A DNA stretch of 64,000 bases from Fuscovulum ytuae (GCF_029953595.1 NZ_CP124535.1:310001-374000), one strand, 5' to 3'. Positions 33,944 to 43,437 are shown, counted from the stretch's first letter. Notes: generated by a model from the letters alone, not told the origin. Made by a program: numbers and translations.

Positions 33944-34150
33944 ATGGCCAATGGCACCGTGAAGTGGTTCAACTCTACCAAGGGTTTCGGTTTTATTGCA
34001 CCCGAAAGTGGGTCTAAGGACGTGTTTGTCCATGCTACCGCTCTGGAACGTGCGGGTATTCATGGCCTTAACGACGGCCAAGCCGTTTCGTTCGATCTGG
34101 AGCGTGACCGCAATGGCCGCGAGTCGGCCACAAATCTTGCTCTCGCCTGA
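33944..34150 (+). CDS. cold-shock protein (CspA family)
   Basis: The 68-residue protein is a single cold-shock domain. RNP1 is KGFGFIAP and RNP2 is VFVHATAL, both with conserved aromatic residues. Such proteins bind single-stranded RNA and act as RNA chaperones in cold or general stress. ATG at 33944 follows AAAGGGAA. The upstream region is long and AT-rich, as usual for cold-shock leaders. Confidence 0.93.
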   Translation: MANGTVKWFNSTKGFGFIAPESGSKDVFVHATALERAGIHGLNDGQAVSFDLERDRNGRESATNLALA

Positions 34151-34174
34151 CGATCGGGCACTCGGATTGAAAAA

Positions 34175-34203
34175 CAGGGGCCGCATTACTGTGGCCCCAC
34201 TCT
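34175..34203 (+). terminator. hairpin after cspA
   Basis: GGGGCC (34177-34182) pairs with GGCCCC (34193-34198) over a ten-base loop, 27 bases after the stop codon. The following stretch is only moderately T-rich. Confidence 0.5.
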
Positions 34204-34262
34204 GTTAAGAACGATCCAGACGCAGCTTGCGTTTTCGTTCAAGATACAAGAAAGACAACGCG

Positions 34263-34538
34263 TTGATCGAAATTAACTGGGGGCGCCCCCTTTCCTTTGT
34301 AATGTCTCCTGAAGGAGACGTACAGACATTCAGCACGATCGAACAAGCAAGACACTGGTTGCTAAGAAAATGGCCGATTGCCGATGATGCACGTCTGATT
34401 GCGCTACAGCAGGTCGATGCCGCCATGAATTGTCTTGTGCCTGTTGGCGTTGCACGACGTGCCTTCGCCGCTGCGGCCAAGTCAGCAGGCTTCATCCCAG
34501 AAGAACTTGTGGGCTACACCGCTCGTCGTGCCGCCTAG
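34263..34538 (+). CDS. DUF982 domain protein
   Basis: The protein has about 91 residues. It has the DUF982 pattern known from alphaproteobacteria: an initial NWGRPLSFVMSPEG strand, the ARHWLLRKWPI helix, and VARRAFAAAAKSAGFIPEEL near the end. The function is unknown. TTG at 34263 is chosen because AAGAAAG precedes it at normal spacing; TTG at 34227 in the same frame would add 12 residues. It lies among small stress-type genes. Confidence 0.7.
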   Translation: MIEINWGRPLSFVMSPEGDVQTFSTIEQARHWLLRKWPIADDARLIALQQVDAAMNCLVPVGVARRAFAAAAKSAGFIPEELVGYTARRAA

Positions 34539-34763
34539 TCATCCAGCATTCGTTGGTGAACATGGTGCATCTGATCCAGACGAACTTTCCTATGAAAAGA
34601 TCGGCGGTGCATTGAACAGACCTAGCCAGCGCGCCATTGGATCCGATCCACCGTTCTGGAAATCCGGATGCTTTGATTTCTTTGCGTGTGGCGAAGTCGT
34701 ATTTGATGAGGTGTCAGTCTTTTCTGTTTCGCCTCCTCAACAACATTGCAATCGGAGATAAAA

Positions 34764-34982
34764 ATGGCTGAGACAATGAGCAAAGCACGGAAGATTGCGG
34801 AAATGGCTTTCGAAAAAACGCAGTCGCAGTTTCTGGACCGTACGCGCGCTGTGCGAGAATGGGACGCAGAGATTTCTGCGCATGTAGAAAAAACCAGCCG
34901 ACTGAGAATAGCGCGCTTGGAAAGAGAACAGGCGGGAAAGCAAGTGGCCCGTCTGTCAGTAAAGAACATGAAATCGGTCTGA
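34764..34982 (+). CDS. small charged hypothetical protein
   Basis: The 72-residue protein is highly charged and probably all helical (MSKARKIAEMAFEKTQSQFL and later RLRIARLEREQAGKQVARL). No known domain is recognised. A GGAG site precedes the ATG. It is followed after 41 bases by a DUF6481 gene of similar composition; the two may act together. Confidence 0.6.
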   Translation: MAETMSKARKIAEMAFEKTQSQFLDRTRAVREWDAEISAHVEKTSRLRIARLEREQAGKQVARLSVKNMKSV

Positions 34983-35023
34983 CAGATACGTGTCGACCTT
35001 GAGGTATCAATAGAGAAACCAGC

Positions 35024-35410
35024 ATGATAAAAGTCAAAGAATACGCGGATCGCAAAAGCGATGCGGCAAATGCCAAAGCTGCATTGCTGGAGAAATTCAG
35101 AAGCGCGGCCAAGGCGCCGGGTCTGGCCAAGAAGCTGGCTGTCCGTGACGAGGTGGCGCGGTTGCGCGACGTGCGGCTTGCCGCTCGCAAAGCGGAAAAG
35201 CAGGCAGAGCAGCAGATCGAAGCTGCCAAGGCCGCCGCAGTGATCGAGACAGAGATGCAGCGTCGGGCGGAGGAAGCGGCCTTGATCGAGGCGAAGCAAT
35301 CGGCACAAGCCAGACGGATAGCGCTTGTCCTGTCCGACGAAGCCGCGCGCAAGGCCGCACGGGACCTGCGCTACGCAAAGCGCAAGGCCGTGCAACTGGG
35401 TGCCCGTTAG
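35024..35410 (+). CDS. DUF6481-like coiled-coil protein
   Basis: The 128-residue protein is very rich in Ala, Lys, Arg and Glu and should form a long helix or coiled coil. The start (EYADRKSDAANAKAALLEKF) matches the pattern I associate with DUF6481 proteins of alphaproteobacteria, found near cold-shock and stress genes. The function is unknown. It follows the small charged gene closely. Confidence 0.65.
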   Translation: MIKVKEYADRKSDAANAKAALLEKFRSAAKAPGLAKKLAVRDEVARLRDVRLAARKAEKQAEQQIEAAKAAAVIETEMQRRAEEAALIEAKQSAQARRIALVLSDEAARKAARDLRYAKRKAVQLGAR

Positions 35411-35671
35411 GTCATTAAAAGGGGCACATGGGGGGCCGTCGGCACAGGGGCGCCAAACATACAGTGCTTTCGGTGCCGCGACGTGATTTGAGCAGCCAGA
35501 GGTCGCTGCTTGCGTTGCCGCCGCCTGCCGATTTTTGGGGGCTGACTACCCTTCTGCCAGGTTGCAGAAAAGGGCGGTTCACTGTAGGTGCCATGCTGTG
35601 CTTGTGTGCGATCAGCGCCCACAGTTTATTGTCGCCAGGGCCGGCGTTCCGGCAACAGTCTGTAAGCCGAG

Positions 35672-36697
35672 ATGATCGACCCAAGTGATGATGCCGCCAA
35701 GCGGTCTGCGCGAGAATGGCTTTCTGTTCTTGCGCGTTACCGTGATCCTTCGACCCGTCGCAGCTTGTTTGAACTCGCCGCGACGCTTCCGCCCTTTGTC
35801 CTGATCTGGGTTCTGGCATGGAAGGCCATGTCCGTCAGCCCATGGTTGGCGCTGGCGCTGGGGTGCCTGAATGGGCTCTTCTTGGTACGTATCTTCATCA
35901 TCCAGCATGATTGCGGACATGGTGCTTTCCTGCGGAACCGCAGGCTGCAGGATTGGATCGGACGTATCCTCGGTGTCCTGACGCTGACCCCCTATGCCGT
36001 GTGGCGCCGTACCCACGCCATCCACCACGCCCATCACGGTGATCTGGACCATCGCGGGATCGGCGATGTTACCACCCTGACGGTGGGGGAGTACCGTGCC
36101 CGCAGCCCGCTCGGGCGGTTCATGTACCGGCTTTACCGTCATCCCTTCGTGCTGTTCGTTCTGGGACCCAGCTATCTATTCATCTTGCAGAACCGCGTGC
36201 CGCTGGGGCTCATGACTCAGGGTTGGCGCTATTGGGCATCGGCCATGGGCACCAATGCGATGATCGGGATCGCTTTGGCCCTTATCGTATGGTTCGGAGG
36301 CAGCTTGCCGGTGCTGGTGATTTTCCTACCCACTTTGGTCGTTGCTGCGACATTGGGTGTTTGGCTGTTCTACGTGCAGCACCAGTTCGAGCAAACCCAC
36401 TGGTCAAAGGGGGTTGATTGGGATTTGCACAACGCCGCTCTTGAAGGCAGTTCGCACTATGTGCTTCCGCAACCGTTGCGCTGGCTGTCGGGCAATATCG
36501 GCATCCATCATGTGCATCATCTTTACAGCCGTATCCCGTTCTACCGCTTGCCCGAGGTCATTCACCACCATGCCGAGCTTGCCGATGTTCAGCGCCTGAC
36601 CATCCGTGACAGCCTCCGCACGGTAAGACTGCATCTGTGGGACGAAGAACAAGATAAGCTGATTTCCATCCGTGAGGCGCAAGAACGCTACCTGTAG
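35672..36697 (+). CDS. membrane fatty acid desaturase (delta-12/omega-6 type)
   Basis: The 341-residue protein has the three histidine boxes of membrane desaturases: HDCGHG near residue 80, HAIHHAHHG near 117 and HHVHH near 285. Hydrophobic segments lie between them. It introduces a cis double bond into acyl chains using di-iron chemistry, which would adjust membrane fluidity. Position in a cold/stress gene group supports that role. The double-bond position is inferred. The 261 bases upstream hold no convincing gene. Confidence 0.88.
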   Translation: MIDPSDDAAKRSAREWLSVLARYRDPSTRRSLFELAATLPPFVLIWVLAWKAMSVSPWLALALGCLNGLFLVRIFIIQHDCGHGAFLRNRRLQDWIGRILGVLTLTPYAVWRRTHAIHHAHHGDLDHRGIGDVTTLTVGEYRARSPLGRFMYRLYRHPFVLFVLGPSYLFILQNRVPLGLMTQGWRYWASAMGTNAMIGIALALIVWFGGSLPVLVIFLPTLVVAATLGVWLFYVQHQFEQTHWSKGVDWDLHNAALEGSSHYVLPQPLRWLSGNIGIHHVHHLYSRIPFYRLPEVIHHHAELADVQRLTIRDSLRTVRLHLWDEEQDKLISIREAQERYL

Positions 36698-36966
36698 AGC
36701 CCGAAACCGAAGTTTTCGCAGGTCACGCGTGACGAAGGTCAGCAGAGGGGGCGAAGCGGACATTTGCCGCTGCGGCTGAGATGGTTCTAGCGCCCTGAGC
36801 AGATACGGCGCTCTCGGCCCCATGATGGACGTTCATTCCTACACTTGTTGACTTAAAACCGCATGCAAGCATTTACAGAAAAAGGAATTCTTGCAGCCGC
36901 TCAGCCGGCAATGTCCCTTTGATGGACCATGCAAGGGTCGAGCCCTCACTTGGGTCGATCGCGACA

Positions 36967-37824
36967 TCAGCGGATCAGGAGGACAGGCACCTTGCAGGAC
37001 CGTACCATCTCGGTCGTGGTAGAGCCAATGATCAGGCTGCGGATGCGGCTGTGGCCGTAAGCGCCCATCACAAGCATGTCGAGCTGCACCTCGTCTATGA
37101 ACGTGCTGAGGGCAGTTTCCGGCTGACCGGGTAGGATTGAGGTTTCGGCTTCGATGCCAGCTGCGCTGAGCCGAGCCTTGGCTTCCGCAAGCCCTTTGGT
37201 TGCCGCAGGGGTGGCATCGCCCACGGTGACGACATGCACGGACAGGCCCTGAAACAAAGGGCTGCGCGCGATATGATCAACGGCCTTTGCCGCGGATGCG
37301 CCACCGTCATGGGCGATCAGCACTTTCGAGATCGGCTTGAAGGCACGCGCGGCGACAAAGACGGGCTTGTGGCTGGCCCGCACGATGCGTTCGAGGTTAG
37401 ACCCAAGATGTCCCTTGGCGAAGTCCGCCGCCTCGCCCCGCTTGCCGATCAGGATCAGGCCCGCCTCGCGCTCCACCTCAGCCACCGTCTCGACAATGTC
37501 GCCGTGGCGCAGACGGGTGGTGACATCGGCCACGCCGGCCTGCCGGACAAGCGCTTGGGCATCATCAAGTATTGCGCGCCCGCGTTGGCTGATCAGCTTG
37601 GCGCGTTGCGCATCCAGTTCCGCGAGCTGCGTGAGCAGCGTGGTCCGCGCTCCAAGGGCGATGGCCCCCGAATGGTCGTCCGTCGGCGCGGCCTCGCGTC
37701 GGCCCAACACGTGAACCAGTTCCACGGACGATCCCGTGTGGCTTGCGATCCATGCGGCATGTTCACAGACAGAGGCCGCATAGATCGACCCGTCCACCAA
37801 TGCGATGATCTTATCCTGTGTCAT
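36967..37824 (-). CDS. universal stress protein with two Usp domains
   Basis: The 285-residue protein is a tandem repeat of Usp domains. Both halves keep the ATP-binding signature G-x2-G-x9-G-S/T: GKRGEAADFAKGHLGS in the first and GAYGHSRIRSLIIGST in the second. ATG at 37824 follows GAGGGGG; the longer frame start lacks a site. It lies 10 bases after the SulP transporter gene and is probably in the same operon. Confidence 0.88.
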   Translation of the reverse strand: MTQDKIIALVDGSIYAASVCEHAAWIASHTGSSVELVHVLGRREAAPTDDHSGAIALGARTTLLTQLAELDAQRAKLISQRGRAILDDAQALVRQAGVADVTTRLRHGDIVETVAEVEREAGLILIGKRGEAADFAKGHLGSNLERIVRASHKPVFVAARAFKPISKVLIAHDGGASAAKAVDHIARSPLFQGLSVHVVTVGDATPAATKGLAEAKARLSAAGIEAETSILPGQPETALSTFIDEVQLDMLVMGAYGHSRIRSLIIGSTTTEMVRSCKVPVLLIR

Positions 37825-37834
37825 TCCCGCCCCC

Positions 37835-39325
37835 TCAATGCGCCGCCAGCTTGTCGATCGCACCCGGCTTGTCGTGGATGGCCAGCCGGTCGACGATGGT
37901 TTCCGACGCTTCGTTCATTCCGACGATCTCGACCTCTGCCCCGTCGCGGCGGAATTTCAGCACCGCCATGTCCAGCGCCTGCACGGATGAGATGTCCCAG
38001 ATATGCGCGCGGCTGACATCGATAACGACGCGCTCCAACGCCTCCTTAAAGTCGAAGGCGGCCATGAAATCCTCGACCGAGCCGTAGAAAAGTTGGCCTT
38101 CGACGACATAAGTCCGCACCCGCCCGTCGGTTGAGGCGGTGGAGGTAACCTTGAAGAGCTGCGCGATCTTTCCGGCGAAGAAAATGCCCGAAAGCAGCAC
38201 GCCCACCAGCACGCCGATGGCGAGGTTGTGGGTCCAGACCACAGTCACCACCGTCGCCAGCATCACGACCGAGGATGAACGCGGATGCGTCATTAGGTTG
38301 GCAATGGAGGACCATGAAAAGGTGCCGATCGACACCATGATCATGATGGCGACAAGCGCAGGCATTGGGATCTTTCCCACCCAGTCGCCAAGGAAAACCA
38401 CCAGCACCAAAAGCACCGCACCCGCGACAAAGGCCGAAAGCCGCCCACGACCGCCGGATTTTACGTTGATCATGCTTTGGCCAATCATGGCGCAACCAGC
38501 CATCCCCCCGATGAAGCCGGTTGCTGCGTTGGCGATGCCCTGACCGATGCATTCCTGATTTCGGTCCGACTTCGTGTCCGTCAGATCATCAACAAGGCTC
38601 TGTGTCATCAGGCTTTCCAGCAGCCCGACCACGGCGATGGCCAGCGAATAGGGCAAGATGATCGTCAGCGTTTCCAGCGTCAGCGGAACGTCGGGGATCA
38701 GAAAGACGGGCAGCGTATCCGGCAATGCCCCCATATCGCCCACGGTTCGGACATCCCAGTCGAAGAACAGGCTGAGGGCGGTCAGGATGATGATGGTGAC
38801 AAGTGGCGAGGGAACGGCCTTGGTCACCCGCGGGAAGAGGTAAATGATCGCCAGACCCGCCGCGACCAGAACGAAGGTCAAGGGTGTCACCACGCGCGGG
38901 TCCAGTTCCGGCAGCTGCGCCATGAAGATCAGGATGGCAAGTGCGTTAACAAAACCTGTCATCACGGATTTCGACACGTAGCGCATGACAAAGCCAAGAC
39001 GCAGCAGGCCCATTGCAATCTGGATAACACCTGTCAGCACCGTTGCCGCCAGCAGGTATTCAAGCCCGTGATCCCGCACCAGCGTGACCATAAGGACAGC
39101 CGTGGCCGCCGTCGCCGCCGAGATCATCCCAGGACGCCCGCCGACAAAGGCGATCAGGACAGCGATGGAAAAGCTGGCATAAAGACCAACCTTCGGGTCA
39201 ACCCCCGCGATGATCGAAAAGGCGATCGCCTCAGGGATCAGGGCAAGCGCCACGACGAGACCTGAAAGCACATCACCACGCATGTTGCCGAACCATTCAG
39301 TCCGGTATCTGTCGATTGAAAACAT
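37835..39325 (-). CDS. SulP-family anion transporter with C-terminal STAS domain
   Basis: The 496-residue protein starts [20 protein letters not shown] and has 10-12 membrane helices with the SulP signature region ([27 protein letters not shown]). A C-terminal STAS domain begins near residue 390 ([17 protein letters not shown]). SulP proteins carry sulfate, bicarbonate or other anions. The coupled universal stress protein favours a bicarbonate or stress-linked role over sulfate assimilation, but cargo is not provable here. AGGAAAG precedes the chosen start. Confidence 0.88.
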   Translation of the reverse strand: MFSIDRYRTEWFGNMRGDVLSGLVVALALIPEAIAFSIIAGVDPKVGLYASFSIAVLIAFVGGRPGMISAATAATAVLMVTLVRDHGLEYLLAATVLTGVIQIAMGLLRLGFVMRYVSKSVMTGFVNALAILIFMAQLPELDPRVVTPLTFVLVAAGLAIIYLFPRVTKAVPSPLVTIIILTALSLFFDWDVRTVGDMGALPDTLPVFLIPDVPLTLETLTIILPYSLAIAVVGLLESLMTQSLVDDLTDTKSDRNQECIGQGIANAATGFIGGMAGCAMIGQSMINVKSGGRGRLSAFVAGAVLLVLVVFLGDWVGKIPMPALVAIMIMVSIGTFSWSSIANLMTHPRSSSVVMLATVVTVVWTHNLAIGVLVGVLLSGIFFAGKIAQLFKVTSTASTDGRVRTYVVEGQLFYGSVEDFMAAFDFKEALERVVIDVSRAHIWDISSVQALDMAVLKFRRDGAEVEIVGMNEASETIVDRLAIHDKPGAIDKLAAH

Positions 39326-39410
39326 GTGATCTTTCCTGAACGGCCCTTGGCATAGGCCGCCTTCCGTCATTCGGGTTTGTTCAGGTTGTCCGGCGGATCG
39401 GCGGCCAGAA

Positions 39411-39437
39411 GAGCCAGCCGGGGATTGCACCCGGCTC
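39411..39437 (-). promoter_or_regulatory. alternative stem structures in the leader of the SulP-usp operon
   Basis: About 90 bases upstream of the SulP start, AGCCGGG/CCCGGCT (39416-39422 with 39430-39436) forms a 7-bp stem with a 7-base loop. GAGCC/GGCTC (39411-39415 with 39433-39437) uses part of the same bases. The pair is compatible with an RNA switch, but matches no riboswitch class I recognise. Confidence 0.3.
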
Positions 39438-39668
39438 CTTGTTCACTGCATGCGTCACTAGCCTGAAAGTCAGGCGATGCCAACCTTTGTGTCCGCGTTA
39501 GGATCTGACACCTGTCGAAATCATTGCGGTTCACGACGCCACGTTGATGTGTGGTCTTGGTCCAGATGAACGAAGAACCCGAGGAAGCGAGCTCCTCCCC
39601 GAAAATCGGACAGTGACGAAAGCTATGATCTGACCTCTGCTGGTCTCCAAGAACGAGGCGATCAGGAC

Positions 39669-40498
39669 ATGAAGAAACGCAGGAACCACGACGCTGGGTT
39701 CAAGTGCCTCATGCCGCTGGAAGCCGTGAAGGGCGAACGCACGGTGTCGGAACTGGCCGCCGATACGGCGTGCATCCGACGATGATCCACCAGTGGAAGA
39801 AGGCGGTGCCGGACGGCGCGGCGGATATCTTCGCGCGGGGCGGCAAGAAGGCCCCCGCGGTCGATGAGGATACGGAGCAGGCGCTGCCCGCGAACGTCTG
39901 CTGCCGATCTACCGGAAGCCCGTCACAAGCCGACCCGCGAAGGGACAAAAGACCTACCCCTAATCTCCTCGGCGGCTTGCGGGTGGACCGGCCCAACCAA
40001 GTCTGCTGCGCCGACATCACCTACCTGCCCATGCGAAAGGGCTTCCTCTATCTGGTCGCCATCATGGACTGGCACACTCGGAAGGTTCTGGCCTGGCGCA
40101 TCTCAAACACGCTGGAGGCGGACTTTTGCGTCGAGGCGCTGAACGAGGCCATCCACAAGTTCGGCCCGCCCGAGATTATGAATGCCGATCAAGTCAGCCA
40201 TTTCACATCCTTCGCTTGGACCGATCGGCCAAAACGGGTCGGCACCTGGATCTCGATGGATGGCAAGGGCCGGAGCATCGACGGTATCTTCATCGAAAGG
40301 TCCGAAGGACGGCGGTCCTTGAATTATGTTTGGGTCTCCCTGCACGCTTGGGAAACCGGATCAAAGGCTCGGGCTGGCATCGCAGCTTGGATCACCTCCT
40401 ACAACCACCAGCGGCCCCATGCCGCCCATGGCGGTCAACCGCCCGCCTTGGTCTACGTCAAAGCATCCCAAACCGATCAGAAGAGCCAGGCAGCTTAA
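39669..40498 (+). pseudogene. decayed IS3-family transposase (orfA/orfB remnant)
   Basis: From 39669 the frame reads MKKRRNHDAGFKCLMPLEAV, the orfA start of an IS3-family element. It breaks by a frameshift into VHPTMIHQWKKAVP in another frame. An internal deletion then joins orfA to the middle of orfB. The catalytic core is recognisable (RVDRPNQVCCADITYLPM, NADQVSHFTSFAW, YNHQRPH), but ADITY-to-E spacing is disturbed by a second frame disruption at IFIERSEGRRSLNY. The element cannot be active. Terminal inverted repeats were not identified. Confidence 0.85.
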
Positions 40499-40730
40499 AT
40501 CACCCGGAAATCTGCCCAGAGATCGGGGGGGCTCAGGCTCGCATTCGATGCGTCGGGTAAAGGGGTCGATCCAGCCTTCGCCCAGGCCGTTCAGGTCACA
40601 TCCCTGGCCATTGCCGCATCTTACGTCGTTGTTGCTTACGATTGTGCGTGTAATCGGCATCTACCCCTAAAGAATAGCTGGCCATGCGCCCAAGGTCCGC
40701 TAAGCTGATAGCGTCGCCACTGGAGGGACC

Positions 40731-41234
40731 ATGCTGCCGCTTCGTGGACTGCTCTGTGCAGGACTGCTTCTTGTCGCAACCCAGGCAGGGGCGCAGGATT
40801 TGCCTGCGCCTGCGCATGATGTGGTGCTTACCGTCACTGGACTGATCTCGAAAACCAACAGTGATGGCGACGCGGTGTTTGATGTCGCCATGTTGCAGGA
40901 GATGGACCCGATCCAGATTGAAACGACAACGATCTGGACCGAAGGACCGCAGGTCTTCGAAGGGGTTCTTCTGTCGCGGCTGATCGATGAATTGGGGGCC
41001 GGAGGCAGCGTCATCGCCGCGTCGGCGCTGAATGACTACACGGTCGAAATCCCGCTTTCCGATGCCGTTCCAGACGGGCCGATCCTTGCATTTGCGCAAA
41101 ATGGCGCGCCGCTTTCGGTGCGGGACAAGGGGCCGCTTTGGGTCATCTATCCCTATGATGCCAAGGCCGAATATCATTCGGAACTGATCTATGCCCGCTC
41201 TATCTGGCAGGTAAAGCGGATGGAGTTTCGCTGA
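40731..41234 (+). CDS. secreted molybdopterin-binding-domain protein (sulfite oxidase-like fold)
   Basis: The 167-residue protein has a signal peptide (MLPLRGLLCAGLLLVATQAGAQ). A small domain resembling the oxidoreductase molybdopterin-binding fold follows: VLTVTGLISKTN, TIWTEGPQVFEGVLLSRLID, PLWVIYPYD. Such stand-alone domains are common in Rhodobacterales. The conserved Moco cysteine of true sulfite oxidases is absent, so catalysis is doubtful and a ligand-binding role is possible. GGAGGGACC precedes the ATG. The 230 bases before it hold only a short remnant-like stretch. Confidence 0.7.
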   Translation: MLPLRGLLCAGLLLVATQAGAQDLPAPAHDVVLTVTGLISKTNSDGDAVFDVAMLQEMDPIQIETTTIWTEGPQVFEGVLLSRLIDELGAGGSVIAASALNDYTVEIPLSDAVPDGPILAFAQNGAPLSVRDKGPLWVIYPYDAKAEYHSELIYARSIWQVKRMEFR

Positions 41235-41319
41235 TCCCTCCGCTTGCCCCCGCTGCCGCCAACGCCCATATCTGCGGCATGTGGGGCCACGCCGTCTGAC
41301 GCGTGGCGGAAAGGGCAGC

Positions 41320-42753
41320 ATGACCATCGCCTTCGACAACTCATGGGTCCGCGACCTGCCCGGAACCTTTCTGTCCGTGCAACCCGCCCCGGCCCCGGCG
41401 CCGCGCCTTCTGGTGTTCAATCGCACCTTGGCAGGGTCGCTGGGCCTTGATCCCGATGCGCTAGAGGCCATGGCGGCTGAGGTGTTTTCCGGCAACCGCC
41501 TGCCAGAAGGGGCCGACCCTGTGGCGCAGGCCTATGCGGGCCATCAATTCGGCGGCTTTTCCCCGCAGCTGGGCGATGGCCGCGCGCTTCTGATGGGGGA
41601 GGTCATCGCTCCCGATGGCCGCCGCTTCGATATTCATCTGAAAGGGTCGGGCCGTACGCCCTTTGCGCGTGGTGGGGATGGCAAGGCCGCTGTCGGCCCA
41701 ATGCTGCGCGAATATCTGATGGGTGAGGCGATGGCTGCGTTAGGCATCCCCACCACCCGCGCGCTGGCCGTCGTGGCCACAGGTGCCTCGGTGCTGCGTG
41801 AAACCGAATTGCCGGGGGCGGTGCTGGCCCGTGTGGCCGCAAGCCATATCCGTGTGGGCAGCTTTCAATTCTTCGCTGCGCGTGGCGACCATGCGCAGGT
41901 CAAGCGGCTGGCCGATTACACCATCGCCCGCCATGATCCCGATCTGCTGGGGGCGGACAACCCCTATCTTGCGCTCTTCGACGCCGTCATCGCGCGTCAG
42001 GCCCGCCTTATCGCGCAATGGATGGGGGTGGGTTTCATCCATGGCGTGATGAATACCGACAATATGGCGCTTTCGGGAGAAACCATCGACTACGGCCCCT
42101 GCGCCTTTATGGAGGGCTATGCGCCGGGCACAGTCTTTTCCTCCATCGATCATGGCGGACGCTATGCCTATGCCAATCAGCCGCTGATCCTTGGCTGGAA
42201 CCTTGCCCGTCTGGCCGAGGCGCTGCTCCCCCTCTTCGATACGGATCAGGACCGGGCAGTGGACAAGGCCAATGCGGCACTGGAAGGCATCGCCGCGCGC
42301 TATCGCGCCGAATGGGTGGCGGTGATGCGTGCCAAGCTGGGCCTTGCCGGGGCCGAGGACGGCGATGGCGCGCTGGCTGACGGCCTTCTGGCCGCGATGG
42401 AAGGGCAGGGGGCGGACTGGACGCTCACCTTCCGCCGCCTTGCGGATGCCGTGGGCGGCGATGCCACGGGCATCGCGCCCCTCTTCGGCAACCCGTCAAG
42501 GCTGCTGGATTGGCTGCCCCGCTGGCAGGCCCGCCTCGCCCCTGATGCCGAGGCCCGTATCCGCGCGGCCAATCCCGCCGTGATCCCGCGCAACCACAAG
42601 GTTGAAGAGGCACTGAATGCCGCCACCGCCGGCGACATGGACCCGTTCCACGCCCTCCTTGCCGCCGTGACCCGACCCTATGACGCGGCAGAGCCCTATA
42701 TGCTGCCCGCCCCGCAGGGGTTCGGCCCGCATGTCACCTTCTGCGGCACCTGA
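41320..42753 (+). CDS. selO: protein adenylyltransferase SelO (YdiU family)
   Basis: The 477-residue pseudokinase-like protein has the SelO landmarks AYAGHQFGGFSPQLGDGRALLMGE, IHLKGSGRTPFARGGDGKA (ATP loop) and VGFIHGVMNTDNMALSG with the metal-binding Asn/Asp. SelO transfers AMP to proteins in redox homeostasis. The typical C-terminal selenocysteine position is represented by FCGT at the end. ATG at 41320 follows GGAAAGGG. Confidence 0.92.
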   Translation: MTIAFDNSWVRDLPGTFLSVQPAPAPAPRLLVFNRTLAGSLGLDPDALEAMAAEVFSGNRLPEGADPVAQAYAGHQFGGFSPQLGDGRALLMGEVIAPDGRRFDIHLKGSGRTPFARGGDGKAAVGPMLREYLMGEAMAALGIPTTRALAVVATGASVLRETELPGAVLARVAASHIRVGSFQFFAARGDHAQVKRLADYTIARHDPDLLGADNPYLALFDAVIARQARLIAQWMGVGFIHGVMNTDNMALSGETIDYGPCAFMEGYAPGTVFSSIDHGGRYAYANQPLILGWNLARLAEALLPLFDTDQDRAVDKANAALEGIAARYRAEWVAVMRAKLGLAGAEDGDGALADGLLAAMEGQGADWTLTFRRLADAVGGDATGIAPLFGNPSRLLDWLPRWQARLAPDAEARIRAANPAVIPRNHKVEEALNAATAGDMDPFHALLAAVTRPYDAAEPYMLPAPQGFGPHVTFCGT

Positions 42754-42804
42754 CGGCCGCAAGCCACGTTGACGCAGACGCCGTCGCACTGCATCGTCAC
42801 CGCC

Positions 42805-43359
42805 ATGAATGCGCGTTCCGATATCCATGACCGACTGGCCGCCTCTCTGCGCGAGGCGCGCAAGGCGCGCGGCTTGTCGCTGGATGCGGTGGCGAAATTG
42901 TCGGGCGTCTCCCGGTCGATGGTCAGTCAGATCGAACGCGGCGAAAGCTCGCCCACCGTGGCCACGCTTTGGAACCTGACGCAGGCCTTGCAGGTGGATT
43001 TCGCGGGCCTTCTCGAAGGCCGCCCCGCTCCGGGGATCGAGATCACGCGCGCCAGCGCCGCCCCCGTCATCGCCCGCAGCCCCGGCGTCCGCATCCGTAT
43101 CCTTTCCCCCGCCGAAGCCGTAGGGGAACATGAGGTCTATGACCTTTCGTTCGAACCCGGCGCCGCTCTGGTCTCCGACCCGCATTCCCCCGGCTGCCGC
43201 GAACATCTGACCGTGGTGGAAGGCGCGCTTTCGGTGCAATCGGGAGAGGATGCCGAAGACCTTGGTCCCGGAGACACCGCGCGCTATGCCGCCGACCGCC
43301 CGCATGCCATCCGGGCCGGGGCCAAGGCGCGGGCGATCTTGATCGTGCAGGGGTCCTGA
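42805..43359 (+). CDS. HTH (XRE/Cro) regulator with C-terminal cupin domain
   Basis: The 184-residue protein has an XRE helix-turn-helix at about residues 12-66 (LREARKARGLSLDAVAKLSG, VSRSMVSQIERGESSPTVATL). A cupin effector domain starts near residue 110 (CREHLTVVEGALSVQSG). Such regulators sense amino acids or sulfur compounds. It lies 147 bases upstream of kbl-tdh. Two identical-arm palindromes stand in that gap, so it may control threonine breakdown. Confidence 0.87.
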   Translation: MNARSDIHDRLAASLREARKARGLSLDAVAKLSGVSRSMVSQIERGESSPTVATLWNLTQALQVDFAGLLEGRPAPGIEITRASAAPVIARSPGVRIRILSPAEAVGEHEVYDLSFEPGAALVSDPHSPGCREHLTVVEGALSVQSGEDAEDLGPGDTARYAADRPHAIRAGAKARAILIVQGS

Positions 43360-43394
43360 TCCCTCGGCCTTGCACAGGCTGAACGGGCGGATTT

Positions 43395-43416
43395 GAGTAT
43401 TTGGGCCAAGATGAAG
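43395..43416 (+). repeat. short intergenic repeat, copy A
   Basis: GAGTATTT followed by three to five variable bases and CCAAGATGAAG occurs here and at 45802-45824, once on each side of kbl-tdh. I recall similar strings being common between genes in Rhodobacterales. Confidence 0.55.
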
Positions 43417-43423
43417 CGGCATT

Positions 43424-43437
43424 TCCGTTTTCACGGA
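43424..43437. promoter_or_regulatory. operator 1 of kbl-tdh
   Basis: TCCGT-TTTC-ACGGA is a perfect 5-bp-arm palindrome. It has the same arms and spacing as the site at 43481 and lies just upstream of the -35 element. Confidence 0.65.

Noticed and set aside
35428-35688. Short open frames on both strands before the desaturase gene
   Set aside because: Composition is not protein-like, and the two strands give equally long frames.
39411-39437. Cobalamin-type riboswitch before the SulP gene
   Set aside because: The GCCGG...TGCA-like stem is superficially similar, but the conserved B12-box and the remaining core are missing.
33252-40498. Classic integrative island at tRNA-Ser with duplicated attachment site
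   Set aside because: No copy of the tRNA 3' end was found at the right side and there is no integrase gene, so only an accessory region is claimed.
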